Positions 8,885 through 17,889 of a stretch of DNA of 64,000 nucleotides are shown here, piece by piece. The stretch is from Enterobacter sp. kpr-6 (lineage in GTDB: Bacteria; Pseudomonadota; Gammaproteobacteria; Enterobacterales; Enterobacteriaceae): positions 124,001-188,000 of the forward strand of contig NZ_FOYH01000005.1 of NCBI RefSeq assembly GCF_900116015.1. The letters run 5' to 3'. The notes beneath the pieces were generated by a model. It ran no database searches. It was not told the DNA's origin and saw only the letters and a list, made by a program, of their open reading frames with translations. The first letter of the stretch is position 1. Each line of letters begins with the position of its first letter. The position numbers and the translations under genes are program-made.

Positions 8885-11452
8885 TTACGCCAGTTTCACA
8901 TTCACATGCTCAGATGGCTTCACTTCATGTTTATCCAGCGGCTCGCCCAGCGCGTTGCAGGTCTGCCAGTGGGCGGGAAGCGTAAGTGGGTACTCACCAG
9001 GGTTGTAGAGTCGCACCAGGGTTTCGCCGTACAGCACGTCCACGCCGCTTAACGCCATGCCTTCCGGAATATCCTCCAGCAGGTGTCGCACCGTGACGGG
9101 GTGCACAGGCAAAAAGAGATCGAAATTATCCAGCCGGTGCAGACAACGCTGATCGCACTGCCATTGCCAGAGCGTGGGATTGACGCGATAACGCTGGGCC
9201 ATCTCCACGCGCGCAACGGGCGTCAGCGGTGCCAGGCACAGCGCGAAATCAAACGTCAGAGGCCCCAATAAATTCGCTTCCGGCGTGGCTAAACGCTGGC
9301 CCGACGCCCGGCCCGGACGCCAGAGCAGATCGTCTTTTCCCAGATGCTCCGCGCCCCGAAACAGCGTGACGCGAAGCTCGCGGTCGGCGTATTCATACTC
9401 TTTCAGGCCACGGGCAAACAGATGGAAATCGTCGTGAGCGCGCAATTGATGCATGAACGGTTCGATGTCCACCGGGCGTTCGCTAAAACCCTGGGCGTCG
9501 GTAATGTTCTGGTTCTGGCGGGTGATCCAGCCGAAAGGCATATCCGCCTGCACCGCGTTAATCGCTTCCCCGGTATCAAAAATAAGCTGCATCCGGTGTT
9601 CGCGGACCTGATTATCGATATCCAGATGAAAGCGAATAAGCTGCTCTTCCAGGGTGACGGTCAGCGTGACAGCGACCGGTTTTTGCTGCTCGCTGCGCCC
9701 GCTGCGATCCGCGTTGAGGCATTCGGGCAGCATTAATGTACTGGCGACGGTCATCTCCTGTTTGGCGGGGTGCTGCTTAACGCCCACCAGTTCCATCCAG
9801 CCAGCGCGCAACTCGTGGTCGCCTGCCAGCGGCGAGAAGTCATACAGATCGCCGTCGTTGCCCAAATCACTGAGCTGCACCAGCCGCGTTAGCGTGCGCT
9901 GGCTGCGCTTGTCGAACAGTTGCAGGTTCTGATCGTGCCAGCTAATGCGGTAGTGCTGATTTTCAATAAAGGTCTGGCGCAGAGGCTTCATCCACGGCAG
10001 CGCCACGGGTTCGGCACAATTCACAAAAAAGACCGCCATGCCCAGTCTGGGTACCGGGGCGTGAAGAATATCGACCCGGTTAAGGTAGTAATAGTCTGCG
10101 GAGAAGGTTTCGACCTCGCCATCCGGGGTCAGTAAGACCGCGCGCGGCCTGCGAATGCGCTGTTGTTCCAGCAGCACAAATTCCAGCGCGACGCCCTGCT
10201 CATCGGTCAGCGTAAAGGTGGCTGCCGGGGAGATCAGAACCTGATCGTGCACGCACACCGTCGGGGCACTGGTGCCGTTGACCAGTAAAAAGCGGTAGTC
10301 CCGATCGGCAGCGAGATTCGCCAGCAGCAACTGGGCGTGCAGGCTGAACAGCGCGTCGCCGGTTTGCTGCGCGTGGGCGCAACGGGTGAGCACATCACGG
10401 TTGGTTTCATCGCTGTTGCAGCCGCCCATGCTGTCGTGGGCGTGTGATTCCAGCAGCATACGCCAGGCTTTTTCCAGCATCTCCTCGCTACAGGCCAGTC
10501 CGTTGGCGCGGGCCAGCGCCAGCAACGGTTCGGTTTGATGGATAAGCTGCGTTTCGGCGGCGTCGTTGGCCTTTTTAATGTCGTAGCGTGAAGAGCCGAT
10601 GGTTTTGTGCACGCGGGACAGACGCGGCTGGCGGAACTCGCCCTCGTAGAGCGGCAGGTCGTTTTCGTTCAGGGCAGCGAAATAATCCTCATAGCTGCTG
10701 GCGATGTAATGGTCGTCGGAGTGAGCGTCCACTTTCGCGATAAGCCTGTCGAACTCTGCATCGCAGCTTACCTGATCGCCCCCAATCGGGCAGAGCAGAT
10801 GGCGGCTGGTGGTCAGTTGTTTGAGCTTTTCAACCAGCGGCCAGGTTTCAAGTTTGAAGTGATGCAGCGAGAAATTGCGGTAGCGCCCGCCGCGCTCCGG
10901 ATGCGCCAGCGAATAACCAAAGGGAATAATCGCCGTTTTCACCGCGTCGCCACTGGCCGTCTGCCAGCACACCTCCGTAGGGCCCATGTGCTGTGGATCG
11001 TAACCCCGGCGCAGCAAAATATTGTGCAGATTAAAGGCGGCGGCGATCTGCGGCAGTTGCGCGTGGCTGCCAAAAGTATCCGGCAGATAAAGCACATCCA
11101 TGCAGCCCCCGGCGGCCTGCGCGTGATGAATGCCGATGCGCAGATTGCGGAACATCGATTCGGTGGCGATGTTAAAAAGGTCCGGCTGCGTGTACCAGGG
11201 GCCGGTCAGCAGGCGTCGCGCCTTCACCAGCGCGTTCACCCGTTCAGTGAGCGCCGGGCGGATTTGTAAAAAGTCGCTCAGCAGCGAGCTTTGTCCGTCG
11301 AGGTGGTAGATCAACGCCGGGTTAGCTTCCAGCGCGTCGATCAGCTTGCTAAACGCTTTGACCGCGAACACCTGCGTGTCCAGCGTGGTGAAATACCATT
11401 CCCTGTCCCAGTGGGTGTGTGACACCGCATGGATAATCCGTTGGTCGCTCAT
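8885..11452 (-). CDS. GH38-family alpha-mannosidase (MngB-like)
   Basis: An 855-residue glycoside hydrolase family 38 enzyme. The zinc-binding opening motif HTHWDREW is at residues 12-19, and the catalytic nucleophile region YLPDTFGSH places the Asp at about residue 125. There is no signal peptide, so it acts in the cytoplasm, as E. coli MngB does on mannosyl-glycerate 6-phosphate. It is the last gene of a four-gene operon and overlaps the upstream DUF5054-like gene by ATGA. The PTS permease at the head of the operon suggests the substrate arrives phosphorylated. The paired EIIBC is of the glucose family rather than MngA-like, so the substrate need not be mannosylglycerate. Confidence 0.9.
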   Translation of the reverse strand: MSDQRIIHAVSHTHWDREWYFTTLDTQVFAVKAFSKLIDALEANPALIYHLDGQSSLLSDFLQIRPALTERVNALVKARRLLTGPWYTQPDLFNIATESMFRNLRIGIHHAQAAGGCMDVLYLPDTFGSHAQLPQIAAAFNLHNILLRRGYDPQHMGPTEVCWQTASGDAVKTAIIPFGYSLAHPERGGRYRNFSLHHFKLETWPLVEKLKQLTTSRHLLCPIGGDQVSCDAEFDRLIAKVDAHSDDHYIASSYEDYFAALNENDLPLYEGEFRQPRLSRVHKTIGSSRYDIKKANDAAETQLIHQTEPLLALARANGLACSEEMLEKAWRMLLESHAHDSMGGCNSDETNRDVLTRCAHAQQTGDALFSLHAQLLLANLAADRDYRFLLVNGTSAPTVCVHDQVLISPAATFTLTDEQGVALEFVLLEQQRIRRPRAVLLTPDGEVETFSADYYYLNRVDILHAPVPRLGMAVFFVNCAEPVALPWMKPLRQTFIENQHYRISWHDQNLQLFDKRSQRTLTRLVQLSDLGNDGDLYDFSPLAGDHELRAGWMELVGVKQHPAKQEMTVASTLMLPECLNADRSGRSEQQKPVAVTLTVTLEEQLIRFHLDIDNQVREHRMQLIFDTGEAINAVQADMPFGWITRQNQNITDAQGFSERPVDIEPFMHQLRAHDDFHLFARGLKEYEYADRELRVTLFRGAEHLGKDDLLWRPGRASGQRLATPEANLLGPLTFDFALCLAPLTPVARVEMAQRYRVNPTLWQWQCDQRCLHRLDNFDLFLPVHPVTVRHLLEDIPEGMALSGVDVLYGETLVRLYNPGEYPLTLPAHWQTCNALGEPLDKHEVKPSEHVNVKLA

Positions 11453-13473
11453 TCGCTCTCCTTGTCACTCACCAGATGCAGCAGGTATTCGGCGTGAATA
11501 TCCTCTTCGTACCACATCGGGAAATTGGTGCCCCAGATGTTGTTATAGAGGTGCGCGAAGAGGCTGTCGGGCTGGTCATGGGGTTCGCCAAACCACAAAA
11601 TGCGCGGCTCGTGCAGGGCGATCAGCGGCGCGTCGAGGGGTTGCAGTCGCCAGTCAGGGGCATTCACCGATTCCACGCCGTGCAGGTTGCGGTTGCCGTT
11701 GTGCACGACGTGCTGCCAGTCAATGATCTGCCCAATCTTGCGGCACAGGCTCTGTGATTTATTAATAAGCCCGAATTGCAGCCAGATCTCTTCCGGCAGG
11801 CGGTTGGCCTGCTTGCCGATCACTGAAACCTGATAGCGGATCTCCGCGTGTTGCTTGCTGAAGCGCCAGCCGTGCAGCACTTTTTCCGGCAGGCGCAGCA
11901 CCATCCCCGGCTCGTTTTGCACAAAGCGGGTGTCGATAAACAGCCGGTAGTCGTCCGGCGTTTCATCAATCCAGACGCTGTGCAGTTTCAGCGTGGCGCA
12001 CCGGGATGTCACCGGAACGGCGGTGAGTTCCAGTCCCGGCTTGGTGAAATCAGCAATCGCCCAGTCGTGGGTGGAGTCCAGATTTTGCAGATAATGCCCG
12101 GCAAAACGCTGGTATTCGTCATCGCTCACCTGGCGATAAATGAGTTTCGCCAGCGGTGCGGCGGCGTAGTTTTTGCCGTTGACTCTCAGCGCGCTCAGGC
12201 TGCCATCCGGCGCAATATCGAGGTGATAATCGCCCAATGTCAGCGAGCGGTCATGGGTCAAAATGCCATCGGGCGTGACGGGGGCGGCGGGGATAAATTT
12301 CTCGCGCACCTCCGGGGGCAGGCAGGCGAGGGCGTTTTCAACGTAGTCGCGCTGCTCCTGCCATGAGGCGGCGATATTCCGGTAGCCCGGCTCATTGCGA
12401 TGCGGCAGCCGGGCAGCAAACTCAGCGATAAACCGGTACGGTTTGGGAATGCCGTTTTCAATCTGGTCGGCCTGTCTCGCCACGTCGAATTCGGCGGGCA
12501 GGTAGTGGTTGTAATCTGACAGATGCAGTTTGAGATCCATCCCCCAGGTGTGCTCCGGCACCATGATGAGCTGGGCCATCGCCTGACGGCAGGCTTCATC
12601 AACGGGCGAAAGATGCCCGGCTGACACCTCCTGCCCCAGCAGGCGGATCAACCGCTGGTAGCGGCTCACTTTGCCCGGATCGGTCGCCAGACCGTGATTC
12701 CAGGTATCGCCGATCTCACGGCTGATCACCGGCAGGCGATCTTTAATCGTCGTCACCCGCGCGGCAAAGTCATCCAGCGTGGACGCGCTGACCACCGCAT
12801 CCGGGTAACGCGCCCGGTAGCGGTTAATGGTGGCGTAAACCTGGTCGGCATCCGGCGGCGCGCAGTTGTCGGCGGCGTGGCAGAACACCAGCAATTCATC
12901 GAGCGGCTCGCAGTAGTATTCGTTGCCGTACCCGCCAGGGGAGTAGTTGACGATGATTTCCGCCTCGCCCAGCCGCCAGCGAAACAGCAGCGGCACATCC
13001 GGCGAGGTGGAGGCCTCGTTAACGCCGAGGTGCAGATAAGTGATCCCGGCCCCGGCCAGCCAGGGAACGATCGCCTGAGTGTAGCCGGGCACGTCGGTCA
13101 TTTTAGCGGCGATGGTTCGCTTGTTGAAATGCAGATCGAGATCCAGCGCGTAATCAAGACCGAATTGCAGGGTGCTGGCGTTAAGCAGTTCGCTGTGCGA
13201 GGTAAACGGCAGACCATGCCAGGCGATGTCGCCCCGCTCAATAGCGGCGATCAGCTCCCGGCGCGACGTTTCGCTGGCCGTTTGCAGAAAGCGGGTGATA
13301 AGCCACGCGCCGCAGGTCCAGATAAAGTTCTTCTGCGTCGGCGTGTTGACCTCCTGCGCAAGGCGGATCACCGACGGAATAAATTCATGCAGGTATTTGT
13401 CTTCGATGATGCTGGCCAGATCGGTAAAACCAATATCCAGATGCGTTTTGTAGATGATATGGACACGTTGCAA
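11449..13473 (-). CDS. DUF5054-like protein with a GH38-type N-terminal motif
   Basis: Read from a TTG at 13473 the product is 674 residues and begins MQRVHIIYKTHLDIGFTD. The His/Asp pair in KTHLDIG mirrors the GH38 zinc motif HTHWD, and YTQAIVPWLAGAGITYLHLGVN also fits that fold. The TTG is chosen because a GAGGA ribosome-binding site lies 7 bases upstream and the preceding gene stops 4 bases before it. The open frame continues to 13554 but that part overlaps the PHP gene. I recall this family as DUF5054, of unknown activity. It is probably a second hydrolase acting on the same imported compound. No signal peptide is seen. Confidence 0.75.
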   Translation of the reverse strand: MQRVHIIYKTHLDIGFTDLASIIEDKYLHEFIPSVIRLAQEVNTPTQKNFIWTCGAWLITRFLQTASETSRRELIAAIERGDIAWHGLPFTSHSELLNASTLQFGLDYALDLDLHFNKRTIAAKMTDVPGYTQAIVPWLAGAGITYLHLGVNEASTSPDVPLLFRWRLGEAEIIVNYSPGGYGNEYYCEPLDELLVFCHAADNCAPPDADQVYATINRYRARYPDAVVSASTLDDFAARVTTIKDRLPVISREIGDTWNHGLATDPGKVSRYQRLIRLLGQEVSAGHLSPVDEACRQAMAQLIMVPEHTWGMDLKLHLSDYNHYLPAEFDVARQADQIENGIPKPYRFIAEFAARLPHRNEPGYRNIAASWQEQRDYVENALACLPPEVREKFIPAAPVTPDGILTHDRSLTLGDYHLDIAPDGSLSALRVNGKNYAAAPLAKLIYRQVSDDEYQRFAGHYLQNLDSTHDWAIADFTKPGLELTAVPVTSRCATLKLHSVWIDETPDDYRLFIDTRFVQNEPGMVLRLPEKVLHGWRFSKQHAEIRYQVSVIGKQANRLPEEIWLQFGLINKSQSLCRKIGQIIDWQHVVHNGNRNLHGVESVNAPDWRLQPLDAPLIALHEPRILWFGEPHDQPDSLFAHLYNNIWGTNFPMWYEEDIHAEYLLHLVSDKESE

Positions 13474-13477
13474 GGGA

Positions 13478-14692
13478 CTATCCTCGATAAACAGGGTTGG
13501 TAATAAGTTGGGCGACGGGGCCGTGGTTGACGCGCAGCAGGGCGAAAGCGGCATCGTTGATGTCGATGTGCTGATCCACGTGGCCGTTGTGGGGCAGCGT
13601 GATGACGTGCCGGTCGGTGTAAAGCAGCACGTGGTTATCCGGATGGGTGCTCAGACTGACATGCAGCAGGCTGCCGGATGCGGTTTCGCCAGGCCCGGCC
13701 TCGCCGATGCAGAACTGGTGCAGGTCGGTAGGCCCGTCGCTTTTCAGGTAGCAGCGCCCCTGAGCGAGGGCATTCAGAATGTCTTCCCGTTCGGTGCTTT
13801 GCGCCCGCGTCCAGGTGTACGCGCAGATCAATCCTTTCTCTTTATGAAAGTCGCTGCCCGCCACGACGCTTATCCGCTTGCCCGCGCAGAGTTGCTGATA
13901 CCACCAGGCAAACGCCTGCTCGTTGTTGGTGCTGGCGTCCCATGGCCCGTTCCAGATCTCCAGCCAGTCGTAATCACTCAACGGGTTCTGCCACGGGCAA
14001 TGGCGGCAGAAAGGGTGATTGATGCCGATGCGCGCGCCGTTTTGCCGCGCTTCATTCATTCTGGCGGCGATGTCGGCGGCGGTGAAATGGGGCAGAAACG
14101 AGGCCACTGGCTGCGCTGTGCCGGTGAAATTAACGTGGCCCCGCTCGCTGGTCAGTTCCATGCCGGGGATCAGACACAGCGGCGAGTTAATGCCTGCGAT
14201 CTCGCGGTTTTGCGAGGTGGTGTTGTGATCGGTAAAACAGAGAAAATCGAGGCCCTGCGCCTGCGCACGACTGATGAGCTCTGCAATGGTTAACTTCCCG
14301 TCGCTGTGGACAGAATGCAGATGGGTGTCGCCTTTTAACCAGCGGTAGTGCTTTTTAAACAGCGTGACGGTGACCGTCACTTCGCAGGCGGCGCGGATTT
14401 TATACAGGCCGAGCAGGACGCTCCACGTGCCGTCAACGATGGCGGTGCGCGTGTAGCCTTCGGTGGCGAAATTTTCACTGATGATAAACTGCCGTCTGGC
14501 CCCGCCGCTCCAGCCTTTGACTTGCCCGTTTATTTCAAGGCCCAGATCGACCACGCTCTCGCCGCTGACCTGGTATTCCACCCCGATTTTTTCGATGCCC
14601 GCGCCCGGCGTGAAATCAACGCGGGCGATCTGTTTTTCATCGCGCGGGGTGAAGGTCAGCGTCCGGTGGAATGTCTCCTGAAGCGCGTTCAT
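13478..14692 (-). CDS. PHP-domain metal-dependent phosphoesterase (CehA/McbA-like)
   Basis: A 404-residue protein. Its N-terminal ~115 residues are a beta-rich region of unknown role. A PHP domain follows, with motif I HLHSVHSDG (124-132), motif II FTDHNTT (from about 153) and a later HPFC segment; these histidines and aspartates bind metals in the PHP family. PHP enzymes hydrolyse phosphoesters, and in this operon it could remove the phosphate added by the PTS or cleave a phosphodiester in the substrate (inference). Its ATG overlaps the stop of the EIIBC gene (TGATG), so it is translationally coupled. Confidence 0.85.
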   Translation of the reverse strand: MNALQETFHRTLTFTPRDEKQIARVDFTPGAGIEKIGVEYQVSGESVVDLGLEINGQVKGWSGGARRQFIISENFATEGYTRTAIVDGTWSVLLGLYKIRAACEVTVTVTLFKKHYRWLKGDTHLHSVHSDGKLTIAELISRAQAQGLDFLCFTDHNTTSQNREIAGINSPLCLIPGMELTSERGHVNFTGTAQPVASFLPHFTAADIAARMNEARQNGARIGINHPFCRHCPWQNPLSDYDWLEIWNGPWDASTNNEQAFAWWYQQLCAGKRISVVAGSDFHKEKGLICAYTWTRAQSTEREDILNALAQGRCYLKSDGPTDLHQFCIGEAGPGETASGSLLHVSLSTHPDNHVLLYTDRHVITLPHNGHVDQHIDINDAAFALLRVNHGPVAQLITNPVYRG

Positions 14693-16329
14693 CAGGCTTC
14701 CTCCTCATCCAGCAGTTCCTTGCAGTCGCCCGCGATCATGATGACTTCTGCGCCATAGATGATCTGAAAGCCGTTATCGCCCACCCGGACAAACCCTTTT
14801 GCGCCGAGCGTTTTCTTCCACAGGATTTCGTTCGCCACCCGGGTGGGATCTTTCACTTCGACACGCAGGCGGGAGATGCAGTTATCGAACTGTTCGATGT
14901 TCTCTTTGCCGCCAAACGCGGCGATGATGCGCGGGGCAAGCGACGGGGTTTTCTCCTGCTGCGCCTGCCGCGCTTTATAATCCTGTTTGGTATAGAGCTT
15001 CGTTTCCCCCTCGCCGCGCTCGTCGCTTTCGCGCCCCGGAGTCATAACGTTAAAACGCAGGATCAGATAGCGAAATAAGCCGTAATAGATGACGAAAAAC
15101 AGCGGCGTTAACCATAAATAACCCCACAGGTTGAGCTTATTCGGTTGCAGAAGCACGGGCAGAATATCTTTCAGGCTGCCGCCATAAATCGACACGTTAG
15201 CCATTTCGGTTAATACAAATGCCAGTCCGGTTAACGGGACATGGACAAAATAAAACAGCCACGGGGCGACAAATAAAAAGGTGTATTCAATGGGTTCGGT
15301 GACGCCAAATAACATCATGGTGGCGACCACGGGAATTAATAATCCGGCGACCACCTTTTTTTGTGGCGCGCGCGAGCACTGATAAATCGCCAGCGCCGCA
15401 CCCGGCAATGCGCCGAAATGAACGACCACCCGGCCCGACTGAAAACCGCGCACCAGCAGTTCGGGCGTCTCTTCACAGCCCAACTGGGCCATATAAATAT
15501 TGGTGGTGCCGCTCACCAGTTGCCCGCAAATCTCCATCGAACCGCCCAGTTCAGTCAGGCGAATGGGCGTGGTGATCAAATGATGCAGGCCGACGGGCAG
15601 TAATGATTTATCGGCAATCGCCCAGATAAAAGTTCCGGCTAAACCTGAGTTAGCTATGAGCTTGCTGAACTGCGCCAGCATCCCGCCCACGGGCGGCCAG
15701 ATAAAAAACAGCGTGACGCCGAGCAGCGATCCCACCATCAGCGTCACAATCGGCACCGTGCGGGTTCCGGCGAAAAAGGAGAGCACCAGCGGGAGCTTAA
15801 CGTTATAGAGCCGGTTGTGCAGATACGAGGTCACGAGGCCGACAATCATGCCGCCAAACACGCTCATGCGGTAAGAGAACATGCCCAGTTCCGTGGTGTA
15901 GATAGAGGCTTTTTGCACCGCCGTGGTGGGATCCAGATGCTGATGTTGCACGAACCAGTCGGCGGTGGTGGTTTGCGGCGTGAGGCCGTTTAACTCCAGC
16001 AGAACGCTGATAATAAAGTGCATTGCCATAAAGCACACCGCGCCGGAAAAGGCGGCCCAGGCCTTCTCTTTTTTGGCCAGCCCGAACGCCACGCCAATGG
16101 AGAAAAAGAGCGGCAAATTACGGAAGACGACATCTCCCGTTGCCTTCAGCACGCTAAAAAAGGCAAACCAAAACGAGTCGCGGGTAATGACCGAATCCAG
16201 ATGCAGGGCCGCAATCGTCCCGCTACTGGTAAATGCGCTGCCAAAGCCCATAAACATCGAGCCGATGGTAATAATCGAAATAGGCACCAGCATGGCCTGA
16301 CCGACCATTTGCATTTTTTGTTTCATCAC
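14692..16329 (-). CDS. PTS EIIBC permease, glucose/maltose (MalX-like) family
   Basis: The 545-residue protein has about ten hydrophobic segments of EIIC, including the conserved GVTEPIEYTFLFVAP stretch near residue 342. A linker rich in charged residues follows, then a C-terminal EIIB domain with its phosphocysteine in FDNCISRLRVEV (Cys484). No EIIA domain or gene is present in the operon, so phosphate must come from another EIIA, most likely Crr (EIIA-Glc). It is first in the operon with PHP, DUF5054-like and GH38 genes. The best inference is uptake of a glucosyl- or mannosyl-containing compound; the substrate cannot be read from sequence. Confidence 0.9.
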   Translation of the reverse strand: MMKQKMQMVGQAMLVPISIITIGSMFMGFGSAFTSSGTIAALHLDSVITRDSFWFAFFSVLKATGDVVFRNLPLFFSIGVAFGLAKKEKAWAAFSGAVCFMAMHFIISVLLELNGLTPQTTTADWFVQHQHLDPTTAVQKASIYTTELGMFSYRMSVFGGMIVGLVTSYLHNRLYNVKLPLVLSFFAGTRTVPIVTLMVGSLLGVTLFFIWPPVGGMLAQFSKLIANSGLAGTFIWAIADKSLLPVGLHHLITTPIRLTELGGSMEICGQLVSGTTNIYMAQLGCEETPELLVRGFQSGRVVVHFGALPGAALAIYQCSRAPQKKVVAGLLIPVVATMMLFGVTEPIEYTFLFVAPWLFYFVHVPLTGLAFVLTEMANVSIYGGSLKDILPVLLQPNKLNLWGYLWLTPLFFVIYYGLFRYLILRFNVMTPGRESDERGEGETKLYTKQDYKARQAQQEKTPSLAPRIIAAFGGKENIEQFDNCISRLRVEVKDPTRVANEILWKKTLGAKGFVRVGDNGFQIIYGAEVIMIAGDCKELLDEEEA

Positions 16330-16564
16330 AAGTCCTTTTGATTTTATCTGTCATCCTGACTATTCCAATTAGCGCAGTGAATGAGTTAAATATAATCAGG
16401 GTGAATATAGATAGAGCGCTAATAATATTAGCATTGGGAAAGGGCGTGTTTTGTGATGAAAATAACGGAAGGTAAGCGCCTGTACTTATTTAGCCATTTA
16501 AGTCAAACAGGCGAAAAGTAAATAAAATAAGGGGGGCGGGATTATTTATTATTCATGAAATTTA
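16330..16564 (-). promoter_or_regulatory. Upstream region of the PTS/GH38 operon with a palindromic site
   Basis: This 235-bp AT-rich gap lies upstream of the EIIBC gene and downstream of the ECF operon. It contains a perfect 15-base palindrome GCTAATAATATTAGC at 16418-16432, about 90 bases before the EIIBC start, well placed to be an operator. No regulator gene is adjacent. Confidence 0.5.
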
Positions 16565-17218
16565 TTATTTTCCGGTAATAACACCGTCCTTCAGGCGGAT
16601 CACGCGCGTAAAATGGCGGCGAATAAATTCCGCATCGTGGCTTATCGCCAGTACGGTGGTGCCCCTTTCGCGGCAGACGGCAAGCCAGCGTTCGAATACC
16701 GCTAGCCATGCATCGTCAAAATCTCGGCTGGGTTCATCCAGTAACAGCACGGGCGGGGCGATGGCTTCAAGGCTGGCGACGGCGACCATCCGGCGCTGCG
16801 CGGTATGCAGATCCAGCGGATGCGCGCTGGCCACGTCGTCAAGGTTGCACAACGTCAGGGCAGCAGCGGTGCACTGCGCGATTTCCTGTTGCGGGCGCTT
16901 TTGCAGCCGCAGGCCAAAGGTCACTTCCTGGGTGACATCGCTGTGAAAGATCTGATTTTCCGCTTCCTGAAACAGCACGCCTAACCTTTGCGCCCGCGCG
17001 GCATCCTGCATTTTTGCCAGCGGTGCGCCGTCGAGTGTTACCGTGCCCGCAGAAGGTTTCAGCAATCCGGCCATCACGCGCAGTAACGTTGATTTACCCG
17101 CGCCGTTGTCGCCGGTCAGCGCCACCCATTCTCCCGGTTCCAGGCTGAGTGACACCTCCCGTAAACAATCTGCCGTGGCACCCGGCCAGCGATAACGCAC
17201 TTTATCGAGAGTTAACAT
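16565..17218 (-). CDS. ECF transporter ATP-binding protein (A' subunit)
   Basis: A 217-residue ABC ATPase with Walker A GDNGAGKST and Walker B VLLLDEPSRDFDD. It is one of two ATPases in a five-gene ECF operon and is encoded last. The ATG at 17218 is chosen because it overlaps the end of the preceding ATPase gene by 7 bases and gives a standard domain start (MLTLDKVRYRW); a longer frame to 17263 is less likely. The position of the usual LSGGQ signature reads LHTAQRRMVAVAS, a degenerate form typical of one half-site in ECF ATPase pairs. Confidence 0.85.
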   Translation of the reverse strand: MLTLDKVRYRWPGATADCLREVSLSLEPGEWVALTGDNGAGKSTLLRVMAGLLKPSAGTVTLDGAPLAKMQDAARAQRLGVLFQEAENQIFHSDVTQEVTFGLRLQKRPQQEIAQCTAAALTLCNLDDVASAHPLDLHTAQRRMVAVASLEAIAPPVLLLDEPSRDFDDAWLAVFERWLAVCRERGTTVLAISHDAEFIRRHFTRVIRLKDGVITGK

Positions 17219-17889
17219 AGCGGGTTTAATTCTCCGTCGTGTAACTGCCAGGCGTGCTGACAAAAGCGCAGAAAGGGATCGCGCTGGCGTTCAAAAAGGA
17301 TAATCAGCGCCTGGTGTTCCTGCGCCCACGTTTGCAGGCGCGTAAGCAGCGTGAGCGTCGCCGCTGCCGTCAGGCGGCTGAACGCTTCGTCGAGAATTAA
17401 TATTTTGGGCTGCATCGCCAGCGCGCAGGCGATAACCACCCGCTGTGATTCGCCGCCGGATAACGTCGCCGGATGGCGGTGGCGCAACGGCTGGCAGTCG
17501 GTTAAGGTCAGCGCCGCCTCAAGCCGGGCCAGGATCGTCGCTTCATCCAGACAGAGGTTTTCTGGCCCAAAGGCGACTTCTTCTTCCACGCTAAAGGTGC
17601 AGCCCGAAAGCTGAAGGTAAGGGGATTGCTGCACCAGTTGGATGGTTTGTGCCTGCTCAACAAGAGAAAGCTCACCGATGGGATGACCGCATAAGCTCCC
17701 CGTTCCACTGATGCTGCCCGGCAGCCACGTCGGATACCAGCCCGCCAGCAACTGCGCGAGCGTGCTTTTACCACTGCCGTTGCCGCCCAGGATCGCCACC
17801 ATGCCAGGTTCGGTGAGGTTAAGCGAAAACGCCCTGGCGGGGACTGACGAGTGCGCTGGCAGATAGCTGAAATTATCTAACGTAACCAT
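17212..17889 (-). CDS. ECF transporter ATP-binding protein (A subunit)
   Basis: A 225-residue ABC ATPase with Walker A GGNGSGKST, the signature LSGGESQRV and Walker B ILILDEAFSRL. The intact signature complements the degenerate one in the partner ATPase, as expected for an ECF heterodimer. It overlaps the T-component gene by 13 bases and the second ATPase by 7, so the operon is tightly coupled. It acts at the cytoplasmic face of the inner membrane. Confidence 0.86.
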   Translation of the reverse strand: MVTLDNFSYLPAHSSVPARAFSLNLTEPGMVAILGGNGSGKSTLAQLLAGWYPTWLPGSISGTGSLCGHPIGELSLVEQAQTIQLVQQSPYLQLSGCTFSVEEEVAFGPENLCLDEATILARLEAALTLTDCQPLRHRHPATLSGGESQRVVIACALAMQPKILILDEAFSRLTAAATLTLLTRLQTWAQEHQALIILFERQRDPFLRFCQHAWQLHDGELNPLC

